From: Propionibacteriaceae bacterium
GTDB lineage: Bacteria; Actinomycetota; Actinomycetes; Propionibacteriales; Propionibacteriaceae
Length of the DNA stretch: 38,163 nucleotides
Assembly (NCBI GenBank): GCA_031268515.1
Contig: JAIRXC010000141.1
Coordinates: 1-38,163 of the forward strand
Direction of reading: 5' to 3'
This document shows, piece by piece, positions 27,590 through 36,718 of the stretch. Numbering within the stretch: position 1 is the first letter of the stretch; every line of letters starts with the position of its first letter. A program made the translations under genes and the position numbers. The notes under the pieces were generated by a model. That model was given only the letters and a program-made list of their open reading frames with translations. It did no database searches and was not told the origin of the DNA.

Positions 27590-29044
27590 TCAGAGCTCTA
27601 ACCCCGGGTACAACGGGTGTCCGTCGAGCAGTTCGGCCGCGCGGGCGCGGACCGCCGCCGCCACCGCGTCTGGCAACTCGTAGGCTGCCTTGCTGGTCTG
27701 GCCGCCGGGGGCTGCCGTTGGCGTGGTGTGGCGCAGGACCTGCGCGATGAGTTCGGCTGTTTCCTCGAATTCCGCTTGGCCGAAGCCGCGGGATGTCAAA
27801 GCGGGGGAGCCGAGGCGGATGCCTGAGGTGTACCACGCCCCGTTGGGGTCACGGGGGATTGAATTGCGGTTGGCCACGATCCCGGCGTCGAGGAGGGCGG
27901 CTTCGGCCTGCCGGCCGGTCAAGCCGAAACCGCTGACGTCAAGGAGGACAAGGTGATTGTCGGTGCCGCCGGTCACGAGGGGGACGCCGCGGCGCAGCAA
28001 ACCGTCTGCCAGGGTCTGGGCATTGGCGGCGGTCGCCCGCGCGTAGTCCTGGAAGGAAGTTTGCCGGGCTTCCGCGAAAGCGACGGCCTTGGCCGCCATG
28101 ACATGCCCGAGCGGGCCGCCCAGAACCAGTGGACAGCCCTTGTCGACAGCGTCCGCATATTCTTTGTCAGCGAGGAGGAAGCCGCCGCGCGGGCCGCGTA
28201 AAGATTTGTGAGTGGTGGAGGCGACGATGTGGGCGTGGGGGATCGGGTCTTCGGCGCCGCTGAAGACTTTGCCGGCGACAAGACCCGCAAAATGCGCCAT
28301 GTCGACGAAAAGGGTCGCCCCGACCTCGTCGGCGATCTCGCGGAATTTGGCGAAATCGAGGCGGCGGGGATACGCGGAATAGCCGGCCACGATGATCAAC
28401 GGTTTGAATTCGCGGGCGGCGGCCCGCAAGGCGGCGTAATCGAGGAGGCCGGTCGTGGGATCTGTGCTGTAGGATTGTTGCTCGAACAGTTTGCCAGAAA
28501 TGTTGTGTCGGAAACCGTGGGTGAGGTGGCCGCCGGCGTCGAGGGCCATTCCCATGACACGCTGGCGGTTGAATTCACGCCGCAATTCTTCCCAGTCGGC
28601 CGGGTCGAGGTCGTTGACGGTTTTCGCGCCCAGGCGGCGCAGGGCCGGTGATTCGACGCGGTGGGAGAGGATGGCCCAATACGCGACAAGGTTGGCGTCG
28701 ATGCCGGAGTGTGGTTGGACGTAGGCGTGGTCGGCCCCGAACAAGGCGGCGGCGTGTTCGGCGGCGATGGCTTCGACCGTGTCGATGTTGCGGCAGCCGG
28801 CGTAGAAGCGGCGCCCGATAGTGCCTTCGGCGTATTTGTCCGACAGCCAGGTGCCCATGGCGAGGAGGACTGGCAAAGACGCATAGTTTTCGGAGGCGAT
28901 CAGTTTGAGACTGGCCCGTTGGTCGGCCAATTCCTGCCGGGTCGCCGCCGCGATTCGCGGCTCGACGGCGGCGACGATGTCGAGAAGGCCGCGGTAGACG
29001 GGGGTGGCGGCGGCATCGGGCAAGGCGGGTTCTGACACGGGCAC
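27590..29044 (-). CDS. glyA: Serine hydroxymethyltransferase (GTG start)
   Basis: [87 protein letters not shown]. Confidence 0.97.
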   Translation of the reverse strand: MPVSEPALPDAAATPVYRGLLDIVAAVEPRIAAATRQELADQRASLKLIASENYASLPVLLAMGTWLSDKYAEGTIGRRFYAGCRNIDTVEAIAAEHAAALFGADHAYVQPHSGIDANLVAYWAILSHRVESPALRRLGAKTVNDLDPADWEELRREFNRQRVMGMALDAGGHLTHGFRHNISGKLFEQQSYSTDPTTGLLDYAALRAAAREFKPLIIVAGYSAYPRRLDFAKFREIADEVGATLFVDMAHFAGLVAGKVFSGAEDPIPHAHIVASTTHKSLRGPRGGFLLADKEYADAVDKGCPLVLGGPLGHVMAAKAVAFAEARQTSFQDYARATAANAQTLADGLLRRGVPLVTGGTDNHLVLLDVSGFGLTGRQAEAALLDAGIVANRNSIPRDPNGAWYTSGIRLGSPALTSRGFGQAEFEETAELIAQVLRHTTPTAAPGGQTSKAAYELPDAVAAAVRARAAELLDGHPLYPGLEL

Positions 29045-29105
29045 TCCTTTGACGCGGCGAACTGGGCAGGGGCTAATCTACCGCGCTGACGCCGCGGGAG
29101 ATTCT

Positions 29106-29126
29106 GCGAAAGCTCCTTGCTTTCGC
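29106..29126 (-). other. Stem-loop in the glyA 5' leader
   Basis: gcgaaagc-tcctt-gctttcgc (8-bp perfect arms), flanked by gaga.../...tctc pairing potential. Confidence 0.5.
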
Positions 29127-29260
29127 GGGGGAACTCTCAAACCCCGGGCGCCGCGCTCGCCCGTGTCACGGAAGCGCCGTCGTTTTGAAGAGAGCCGCCC
29201 TGGTCTGGTTTCGCCTTTCGCGCCGGGCGGTGAACCAATAAGGCATAATGTCCAAACATA

Positions 29261-30046
29261 GTGACTCGTCGACGCGGCCGCGCCGCGGAAGGCAGGCTTC
29301 TCGTGACCGTCGTGGACCCGTTGGGCGAGATCCGGCTCGGCAAGTCATCGCCGGTTCCCCTCTACTGCCAAGTCGCTACCCAGCTCGAAGCCCTCATCCG
29401 GACCGGAAAATTGCCCGTAGGCACTTGGCTTGACAATGAAATCGGATTAGCGCAACGTCTCGGCCTGTCACGTCCGACGATGCGCCGCGCTATCGCCGAG
29501 TTGGTCGCTGAAGGGTTGCTCGTGCGGCGGCGCGGCGTCGGCACGAGAGTTGTCAGTAACGACATCATCCGGCCGATCAAGTTGACGTCTCTTTACGACG
29601 ACCTCCTGGCCGGCGGTTCCGCGCCGACCACCCAGGTCCTTGTCCTGCGCGAAGTCGCTCCCACGCCGCAGCTGGCCGAGGAGTTCGCCTCCGGCGGCCG
29701 CCTTGTGGAGATGCTCCGGTTGCGCGGCACGGCGTCCGGCCCGCTCGCCCTCCTGCGCAATTGGATCCCCGTGACGGTGCCAGGCGTGACCCGGCAGGCG
29801 CTGGAAGCCGGCGGACTGTACGGGTTGCTGCGGGCTTCCGGGGCCGACCTTAGGATCGCCCGCGCTGTCATCGGCGCCCGCGGCGCCGACAAAGAAGAAT
29901 CTAGGTTACTTGGTCTGGCCGTCGGCGCGGCCTGCCTGACGGTACGGCGGGCGGTCTACGACGGCGCGAAGAACCTCATCGAAGTCGGCGACCATCTGTG
30001 CCGGGGCGACCGCTATCACTTCACCTCGGCCGTCATGGCCCGTTAA
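29261..30046 (+). CDS. GntR/HutC-family transcriptional regulator
   Basis: PLYCQVATQLEALIRTGKLPVGTWLDNEIGLAQRLGLSRPTMRRAIAELVAEGLLVRRRGVGTRVV; UTRA-like C-terminal domain. Exact start uncertain. Confidence 0.92.
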   Translation: MTRRRGRAAEGRLLVTVVDPLGEIRLGKSSPVPLYCQVATQLEALIRTGKLPVGTWLDNEIGLAQRLGLSRPTMRRAIAELVAEGLLVRRRGVGTRVVSNDIIRPIKLTSLYDDLLAGGSAPTTQVLVLREVAPTPQLAEEFASGGRLVEMLRLRGTASGPLALLRNWIPVTVPGVTRQALEAGGLYGLLRASGADLRIARAVIGARGADKEESRLLGLAVGAACLTVRRAVYDGAKNLIEVGDHLCRGDRYHFTSAVMAR

Positions 30047-30200
30047 GAGGCTCCGAGTCCGCTGACGGCCGGCCGGCGGCGAGCCGTGCCATAATTCTTT
30101 CCGATGTGGGCGCAAAGGCCCTGCTCTGCCGTGTCCGGACGAAAAGCCAGGATAAATGGCGTAACGGCCTGTTGCCCTTGTGCTGCCGAGCGGAGGCCTC

Positions 30201-31196
30201 ATGCTTGCTCTTGCCGTTCTCGGCGCCGGACGGATCGGCGCCATCCACGCGGCCAACGCCGCCCGCCATCCCCGAGTCCACCTCGCCTGGGTGGTCGACC
30301 CTGTCCAGGACGCCGCCCGCCGGCTCGCTGCCGCGACAGGCGCCGAAGCCGGTTGCGACCCGCTGGCCGCCATCGCCGATCCCGCTGTCGACGCCGTCGT
30401 CATCAGCTCGCCCACGGCTACTCATATCGACCTGATCCGGGCAGCCGTCGCCGCTGGCAAGGCAGTCTTGTGCGAGAAACCGGTCGGCCTCGACTTCGCC
30501 GCGGCCCGCGCCTGCCTCCGCGACGTCGGGGCAGGCGGCCGCGTGATGATCGGCTTCAACCGCCGTTTCGACCCTGCCTTCGCGGAAACCCACCGCCGCG
30601 TCGCGGCCGGCGAGATCGGCCGCCTCGAACAACTCATCATCGTTTCCCGCGACCCGACCCCGCCGTCGCCGGCCTATGTCGCCGGCTCCGGCGGCCTCTT
30701 CCGCGACATGACGATCCACGATTTCGACCTGGCCCGCTTCTTCTTAGGCGAGATCACGTCGGTTCAGGCCTTCGGCCAAAACATCATCGACCCGGCCATC
30801 GCGGCCGCCGGCGACAACGACGCTGGAGTTGCCATCTTGACGGCTGCGGACGGAGCGGCCGCCAGCATAGTCAACTCGCGCCGCTGTGTGGCCGGCTACG
30901 ACCAACGCCTCGAAGCCTTCGGCGCGGCCGGGCTGCTCAGTGTGGACAACATCACAGCCACGACGGTGCGGTCCTCGACGGCTGCCGCCACCGGCGCCGC
31001 CTCGCCCTGGCTGGATTTCTTCCTCGAACGTTACGCGGCGGCCTACGAACGGGAGCTGGCCGCCTTCGTGGCGGCGGTAGAAGCGGGCGCGGAGTTCTGT
31101 CCCTCTTTGGCCGACGGCGTCAAGGCGCTGGCCATAGCCGACGCCGCCGTTTTGAGCGCCCAGACCAAGCGGGCTGTCGTACCCGCCGCCGTCTGA
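30201..31196 (+). CDS. Gfo/Idh/MocA oxidoreductase, inositol 2-dehydrogenase-like
   Basis: ALAVLGAGRIGAIHAANAARHP, VLCEKPVGLDFAAARAC, MIGFNRRFDPAFAETHRRVAAGEIGRLEQLIIVSRDPTPPS, GGLFRDMTIHDFDLARFFLGEI; ATG at 30201 after CGGAGG. Confidence 0.88.
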   Translation: MLALAVLGAGRIGAIHAANAARHPRVHLAWVVDPVQDAARRLAAATGAEAGCDPLAAIADPAVDAVVISSPTATHIDLIRAAVAAGKAVLCEKPVGLDFAAARACLRDVGAGGRVMIGFNRRFDPAFAETHRRVAAGEIGRLEQLIIVSRDPTPPSPAYVAGSGGLFRDMTIHDFDLARFFLGEITSVQAFGQNIIDPAIAAAGDNDAGVAILTAADGAAASIVNSRRCVAGYDQRLEAFGAAGLLSVDNITATTVRSSTAAATGAASPWLDFFLERYAAAYERELAAFVAAVEAGAEFCPSLADGVKALAIADAAVLSAQTKRAVVPAAV

Positions 31197-31326
31197 CCGC
31201 ATCCCGCCGCACGGTAACGGCCGTCAACGCCGGCGCCATCAGCTGCCTTGCCGCCTACCGCGGCCCGTCGCGCGGTAGCGGTTCGCCAAGAACCTGACAG
31301 CGTACGGCCGCTTTTGCTCCTGTGAC

Positions 31327-31416
31327 GGTTGCGGGCTCAGGGCCCGGGCCAGGAGGATGCCGTCGGGATCGCCGGTCGGGTGATTGGGGTTGCGGGTTCA
31401 GGGCCCGGGGCAGGAG
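31327..31416. repeat. 29-bp direct repeat, two copies, period 61 bp
   Basis: ggttgcgggctcagggcccgggccaggag (31327-31355) and ggttgcgggttcagggcccggggcaggag (31388-31416), two mismatches. Confidence 0.8.
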
Positions 31417-31559
31417 AGATAAGGACCGCTGGCGGCAGTTGGCGAGTCGGTCCGCTGGTCCGCTGGCCGCGCCGGCTGTCTCGGCTCTGCCAGACGGCGG
31501 TCTGCGCCGGCATGGTTTCGCCGCTGTGCTTGATTTATGCTTAGGGTCGGTTCAGAAAG

Positions 31560-31859
31560 GTGGTCTATCCAGTGCCCGAGTCGAGGACCCGCCCCGCGGC
31601 GGACGAAAAGCGCAAGCTCAAGCGCCACGAGAACGTCGAGCGGATTCACCTCGACAAACAACAGCAAGGCCTGCCGAATGAGCGCCGCTGGGTCGCGCCG
31701 CTGTTCGTGGCCGTGGCCCTCATCGGCGTCATCTGGATCGTCGTCTGGAACGTGGCCGGGGCCAGCATCCCCTTCATCGCCGCTCTGGGCGGTTGGAACA
31801 TGGCCATCGGCATGGGCCTCATCGCGGTCGCCTTGTTCCTGATGACCTTGTGGAAGTAG
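31560..31859 (+). CDS. crgA: Cell division protein CrgA family
   Basis: NERRWVAPLFVAVALIGVIWIVVWNVAGASIPFIAALGGWNMAIGMGLIAVALFLMTLWK: two TM helices with the CrgA W-N-IG pattern. Start may be the GTG at 31572. Confidence 0.82.
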   Translation: MVYPVPESRTRPAADEKRKLKRHENVERIHLDKQQQGLPNERRWVAPLFVAVALIGVIWIVVWNVAGASIPFIAALGGWNMAIGMGLIAVALFLMTLWK

Positions 31860-31919
31860 GCGGGATGCCGGACCCAGCGGCCTGTGCTAGGGTCATCAGG
31901 CTGATCTGAGCGATCACTC

Positions 31920-32005
31920 GCGCGAGTGGCGGAATGGCAGACGCGCTGGCTTCAGGTGCCAGTGCCCGCAAGGGCGTGGAGGTTCAACTCCTCTCTCGCG
32001 CACCA
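31920..32005 (+). tRNA. tRNA-Leu(CAG), encoded CCA
   Basis: Acceptor gcgcgag/ctcgcgc; class II variable arm gtgcccgcaagggcgt; anticodon stem-loop ctggc-ttcaggt-gccag; T-arm ggaggttcaactcct; 3' acca. Confidence 0.95.
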
Positions 32006-32027
32006 AAGGGTTCCTAGTTGAACCCTT
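32006..32027 (+). terminator. Stem-loop immediately 3' of tRNA-Leu
   Basis: aagggttc-ctagtt-gaaccctt, 8-bp perfect arms. Confidence 0.6.
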
Positions 32028-32652
32028 GTGGCTTTGGGTCCCTCAACTCGTCGCCTGGCCTGCTCGCCTGCCAGGACGAGTCTGGTCACTCCGACCGGAG
32101 GGCTGGGCGGGAGGGCGCTGGGCTTAGCGCACTGACGGTGGTAGGTGTTGTCCCATGGACGCCAACCCCCAGCCTGGCGCATCGCCCCGAACCGACTCGG
32201 GCACCGAGCCCATGAACCCGACCACAATCACGGCCCTCAAGGGAGCCGAAGCGATCGCCGGCCGCCGGGCCGCCGCCCCACCCTACGGCTCCTTCGCGGA
32301 ATTGCTGGCCGCCCTGGACAGCGGGGAGAGCGCATAGTCTTCCACCGCTGCCTCGTTTGGTCGGGCGCAGCGCGGCAACCTGGTCGGCGACCAAGACCGA
32401 AGTGACGGCGACGCCTGGCCGGGCGACCAGCGAGCGAGGGTCGACGTCTTTGTTGGTAGCGGGCTCGTTGGAAACAGTCCGCTGAGTTGAACCAACGCGC
32501 CTGCCATTAGCGAATGGTCGCGGCACAAGTCACGGCCAGACGCGAAGCTCGAGTTGAGTGACGGGGGTCCCTTGTCAGCGGGGGACATAGTGATTCTGGC
32601 GAATCGACTCCATCTAACTTCCTTAACAAACGTCGCGACTAAAGAATGTGAA

Positions 32653-32683
32653 TGATCGCAGGCATATAAGTTGATCACAGGCA
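32653..32683. promoter_or_regulatory. 12-bp direct repeat at the 3' end of the DeoR gene (possible operator-like motif)
   Basis: tgatcgcaggca (32653-32664) and tgatcacaggca (32672-32683), start-to-start 19 bp; gtgatc also recurs at 33426, 33445 and 33458 around the DeoR start. Confidence 0.35.
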
Positions 32684-33457
32684 CGGCGAGGACGCGCGGG
32701 GGTCTGTGATGATTACGTCGGGCCCGTTGAGTTCGATTTCTTTGATGAGATCTAGTGGAGCGTCACCGGTGGTGATGACGGTGTCGATGTCGGATATCCG
32801 GGCGAACACGTATGCTGCGGTGAGGCTGAATTTGTCAGCCGTGACCAGCAGCACAACTCGGCTCGAGGAGGCGAGTGCCGCTTGTTTGACGTGGGCGTCG
32901 CCCCATCGTGTGACGCTGAGCCCGGTAGCGGGGTCGGCTGCGCACGCGCTGATCAGCGCCACGTCATAGCGCATTGTCCGAACCGCCTCCGCCGCGCCAG
33001 CACTCGTGAAGGCGAGATCATCGTGGTCGACGGGCCCGCCTGGTACCAAGATCTCATCACCGCCTTCCACGGCCAAGGCAGCCGCCACATGCAGCGATAG
33101 CGCCATCGCGGTGACCCCGGTTCCAGACAGCCGACGAGCAACGGCGATAGAGGTGGTGCCATTGTCGAGCACGACGCTGTCTCCAGGTTTGATCAAGGAC
33201 GCCGCGACTTCCGCGATCGCCTTCTTTTCCTCTGAATGGTCGTCAACACGCAGTGCGAACGGGTAGAAGGAGCCACGCTGTGCCACCGGCTCCGCACCTC
33301 CTCGAACACGACGGATGGCGCCGAGGTCCGCTAAGTCCGTCAAGTCTCTGCGGATGGTTATGGCTGACGCTCCGGTCAACCGGCTCAACTCGATAACTGT
33401 GTGTTGCCCCGACGCGACCGCTTTAGTGATCGCTCTGAGCCGTTGTGATCGTTGCAT
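32675..33457 (-). CDS. DeoR-family transcriptional regulator
   Basis: SQRLRAITKAVASGQHTVIELSRLTGASAITIRRDLTDLADLGAIRRVRGGAEP; effector domain with DSVVLDNGTTSIAVARRL and ILVPGGPVD. Confidence 0.93.
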   Translation of the reverse strand: MQRSQRLRAITKAVASGQHTVIELSRLTGASAITIRRDLTDLADLGAIRRVRGGAEPVAQRGSFYPFALRVDDHSEEKKAIAEVAASLIKPGDSVVLDNGTTSIAVARRLSGTGVTAMALSLHVAAALAVEGGDEILVPGGPVDHDDLAFTSAGAAEAVRTMRYDVALISACAADPATGLSVTRWGDAHVKQAALASSSRVVLLVTADKFSLTAAYVFARISDIDTVITTGDAPLDLIKEIELNGPDVIITDPRASSPCL

Positions 33458-33486
33458 GTGATCATTCTAGAGCATACGGTGGCAGT

Positions 33487-34776
33487 ATGCCTCAGGCGCC
33501 ACCTAGTGAAATCCAAGACCAACCAGCATCCGCTCTCTACTACCCGATCAGCGACACGAAGATGACCCGTGGAGAGGGCATCTACCTTTTCGACGAAGAC
33601 GGCAACGCGTACATTGACTGCGCCGCAGGCACCTTCAATCTGAGCCTTGGGTACTCCCACCCAGTAATCCTTCAAGCCATGCGAGACCAACTCGACAATC
33701 TTATTCACGTGACGTCATCGTTCAGGACCGGGGTAATTGAAGGATTTGTCGAGCGGCTAGCGGCGGCCGCGCCAGCTAACATCACCAGGGTTCATCCCAA
33801 GGTCTCTGGTGGATCGTCAGCCAACGAGGGTGCCATCAAAATGGCGCAGCGCGCAACCGGAAAACAAGAGATCGTCACACTCTTCCGAAGCCATCTTGGG
33901 CAGACCATCGCCACGGCGTCAATGTCGGGAAACGCTTTCAGATCTGGGCCGATTCCGTTTCCCCAAGCCGGTGTAATCAAGGTTCCCGATCCGTATTGTC
34001 GGCGGTGCTTCTATTCGCAAAATGGGCCGGGTCAGTGCGCGATGCAATGCGTCGAGCGGATAGCGGATTTCATTGAGTACGCCAGCGCTGGCAGGGTCGC
34101 GGCACTCATTCTTGAACCGATCTCCGGCAACGGCGGGAATATTGTGCCACCGCCTGGATACCTGACCAGACTCCGAGAATTCTGCGATCAAAATGACATT
34201 GTTCTGATTTTCGACGAGATCCAGACCGGCATCGGAAGAACCGGCAAGATGTTCGCCGCTCAACACTTCGGAGTCGAACCAGATGCGATCACTACGGCGA
34301 AAGGGTTGGGTGGTTCTGGCGCTCAAGTCGCCGCGATCTTGACGAACGAACGCCTCTCTGGGCTTCCATCCAACGATCACTCATTCACATATGGGTCCAA
34401 CGTGCTTGCGCTGGCCGCCGCTAGTGCGACACTCGATATTGTCTCGCGACCGGCCTTCCTCGAAAACGTAACCAAAGTGGGGAACTATTTTCTCGCCCGC
34501 CTTAAGGACATGGCCTCACGGTATCCGCTGATAACCGATGTCCGAGGAGTTGGTCTGATGATCGGCTTCGAGATCGGTGATCCCGAAAACGCGGCCGATG
34601 TCGCGCTGGCTAACCACCTGGCCTCTGCGGCGATGTCGCACGGCTTGATAATTCGGACGTCACGATACGGGTTTGGAAACGTGTTGAAAATCCGTCCACC
34701 ACTGATAATGACCCTCGACGAGGCCGATGACGTGTGCGACCGCCTCGATGCGATGCTACTGGAGGAGAGGCCATGA
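33487..34776 (+). CDS. Class III PLP-dependent aminotransferase (GabT-like)
   Basis: GIYLFDEDGNAYIDCAAGTFNLSLGYSHP, SGGSSANEGAIKMAQRATGKQEIVTL, VLIFDEIQTGIGRTGKMFAAQHFGVEPDAITTAKGLGGSGAQVAAIL. Start at MPQAPP rather than the longer ORF that overlaps DeoR. Confidence 0.92.
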   Translation: MPQAPPSEIQDQPASALYYPISDTKMTRGEGIYLFDEDGNAYIDCAAGTFNLSLGYSHPVILQAMRDQLDNLIHVTSSFRTGVIEGFVERLAAAAPANITRVHPKVSGGSSANEGAIKMAQRATGKQEIVTLFRSHLGQTIATASMSGNAFRSGPIPFPQAGVIKVPDPYCRRCFYSQNGPGQCAMQCVERIADFIEYASAGRVAALILEPISGNGGNIVPPPGYLTRLREFCDQNDIVLIFDEIQTGIGRTGKMFAAQHFGVEPDAITTAKGLGGSGAQVAAILTNERLSGLPSNDHSFTYGSNVLALAAASATLDIVSRPAFLENVTKVGNYFLARLKDMASRYPLITDVRGVGLMIGFEIGDPENAADVALANHLASAAMSHGLIIRTSRYGFGNVLKIRPPLIMTLDEADDVCDRLDAMLLEERP

Positions 34777-35684
34777 TCAACGTCGCATTGGACCTAGCGC
34801 GGTACGTACGCTCGGCTGTGCTCAACTACCGATCCCAACAGGTTCGTCGCCACGTTCGTGGGGATTCTCCCGGCGGCGACGCGCAATTCGACATTGATTA
34901 CATCGCTGAAGATGCCGCCGTTAGATTTCTCCAAGCCGAGACACGCTGCCGTGCGGCGCTGTATTCAGAGGACCGCGGCTACTTGGCGATTCATTCGGAC
35001 CCGGAGTATCTGTTCGTTGTCGACCCTATCGACGGCACCCGACCAGCTGCGGCTGGTCTGGAGATGGCGATGGTATCCGTGGCCGTCGCCCCCCACGACA
35101 GGGATGCCGCTTTGAAGGACGTGGTGTGCGCTGTTCTTGTTGAAGTCGAATCGGGACGCGCGATTTATGGCGACGCTCAGGGCTTGCGCGCGGATGGCTA
35201 TCAGGTCGACCTACCTAGGCTAAACGACGCTCGGGACATCGCGTACATGTTTTGGTCTATTGAACTCAACGGACATCCGATGAGTCTGATGGCGAAAGCC
35301 TACGGGGACCTAGTCGACGCCTCGGCGAACAGCGGTGCGGTGTTCGTCTTCAACTCCTCGACGTTCTCCATCTCGCGGATCATTACCGGCCAGATGGACG
35401 CATATGTTGATGTCGGTAACCGAGTGTTGCGTGACCACCCGGAGACAGAGCCTGATTTCCGTCGCGCCGGACGAGGTTCGATCCTGCACCTTTTCCCCTA
35501 CGACATCGCTGCGGTTGTCTTTCTCGCCCAGTTGGCGGGTGTGGTGATAACCGACGCGTACGGCGGATCACTCGACGAAACCAAACTCCAAGACATGGGA
35601 CCGATGAATCAACAGTCGTGCGTGGCGGCATGCACCGCTGAACTCCACGCCGCCCTAATCAAGTCAATCAACTGGACCTTCTAG
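34773..35684 (+). CDS. Inositol monophosphatase-family (FIG superfamily) phosphatase, divergent
   Basis: FDIDYIAEDAAVRFLQ...LYSEDRG...YLFVVDPIDGTRPAAAGLEMAMVSVAVA...PYDIAAVVFLAQLAGVVITDAYGG. ATG overlaps the upstream stop (ATGA); GGAGGAGAGG upstream. Confidence 0.85.
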   Translation: MINVALDLARYVRSAVLNYRSQQVRRHVRGDSPGGDAQFDIDYIAEDAAVRFLQAETRCRAALYSEDRGYLAIHSDPEYLFVVDPIDGTRPAAAGLEMAMVSVAVAPHDRDAALKDVVCAVLVEVESGRAIYGDAQGLRADGYQVDLPRLNDARDIAYMFWSIELNGHPMSLMAKAYGDLVDASANSGAVFVFNSSTFSISRIITGQMDAYVDVGNRVLRDHPETEPDFRRAGRGSILHLFPYDIAAVVFLAQLAGVVITDAYGGSLDETKLQDMGPMNQQSCVAACTAELHAALIKSINWTF

Positions 35685-35695
35685 GGAGTACCACC

Positions 35696-36718
35696 ATGCG
35701 AGCCCTCGTTATCACCTCAGGCCACGGTCTCGAGATGACAAGACGTCCGAAACCTCGACTGAGCCGACCAGACCAAGTTGTCATACGTATCGTGCAGTCT
35801 GGCATCTGCGGTACTGATCGAAGCGTCTTGATCGGAAAATTCCCCGCGACCCAAGGCACGATCATGGGTCATGAAGCCGTCGGAGTCATCGCCGAGATGG
35901 GCTCCCAAGTGACCAGTGTCGCCGAAGGTGACCGTGTCGTGATTAATCCGACTCTCTACTGCGGGCAGTGCAACCCATGTATGCGGGGAGAATGGAACTT
36001 CTGCGTCAACAAGAGCGGAACAGAGGTCGGACTCGACTATGATGGTTCGTTCGCCGACTATATGGTGTTACCGTGCCGGTTCGTACATCTGATACCCGAC
36101 ACGATGAGCTCCGACCGAGCAGTCGTCATAGAACCTCTCGCATGCGTCCTAAACAATCTCGAGGCGGGCGATGTCCGTGCGACTGACAACGTCTCGATTA
36201 TCGGCGCCGGCCCCATGGGAGTTCTAACTGCGATGCTGTGTCGGAAAGCTGGAGCCACCGTCGCGCTCTTCGATAATGATCTCGCTCGACGCGAGCTGGC
36301 TGAGCACATCTTGGACTTTGACAACACGCCGGTACAGATGTTCGTTGAGTCCGCGACGATGCCGTCGGCCAATGTCGTCTTCGACACGGTCGGTACCCAA
36401 CTAGAAACCGCCATGGGGATAGTCGCGGACCAAGGCAGAATCGTCGTAGTCGGCTTCAACGATAAGGCTACGGCGAACGTCGCTCCATTGGCCATCCTCC
36501 AGCGAGGACTCACCATCGTCGGTGCGGGAGATTATAACGGTCGCATCTTCCCTCGAGCGATCAACCTGGCCGAGAAGCTCCCTCTCGAACGTCTCATAAC
36601 GCACCATTTCCCACTAGAGGACCACAGCGACGCTTTTGATCTCCTCTCCGCTACGGGAACTAAACATGGTTACGGCGCAATGAAAGTGGTACTCACATCA
36701 TCTAGGGAGACACCGTGA
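35696..36718 (+). CDS. Zinc-dependent medium-chain alcohol/sorbitol-type dehydrogenase
   Basis: SGICGTDRSVLIGKFPATQGTIMGHEAVGVI, GDRVVINPTLYCGQCNPCMRGEWNFC, VIEPLACVLNNLEAG, SIIGAGPMGVLTAMLCRKAGATVALFDND; AGGGAG upstream. Confidence 0.94.
   Translation: MRALVITSGHGLEMTRRPKPRLSRPDQVVIRIVQSGICGTDRSVLIGKFPATQGTIMGHEAVGVIAEMGSQVTSVAEGDRVVINPTLYCGQCNPCMRGEWNFCVNKSGTEVGLDYDGSFADYMVLPCRFVHLIPDTMSSDRAVVIEPLACVLNNLEAGDVRATDNVSIIGAGPMGVLTAMLCRKAGATVALFDNDLARRELAEHILDFDNTPVQMFVESATMPSANVVFDTVGTQLETAMGIVADQGRIVVVGFNDKATANVAPLAILQRGLTIVGAGDYNGRIFPRAINLAEKLPLERLITHHFPLEDHSDAFDLLSATGTKHGYGAMKVVLTSSRETP

Noticed and set aside
29045-29260. Definite glycine or ZTP riboswitch call
   Set aside because: The conserved cores of either class could not be identified by eye; only a structured leader is claimed.
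32155-32337. Small ORF after tRNA-Leu (…MNPTTITALKGAEAIAGRRAAAPPYGSFAELLAALDSGESA)
   Set aside because: Codon use is plausible but there is no recognised family and overlapping ORFs exist on both strands; too weak to call without conservation data.
32006-32674. Duplicate tRNA 3' end (att site) or integrase just downstream of tRNA-Leu
   Set aside because: No second copy of the tRNA 3' segment and no recombinase motif in the window; island status remains inference.
33445-33486. Upstream extension of the aminotransferase ORF (MIVACDHSRAYGGS...)
   Set aside because: It would overlap the DeoR start; homology-like sequence begins after MPQAPP, so 33487 is preferred.
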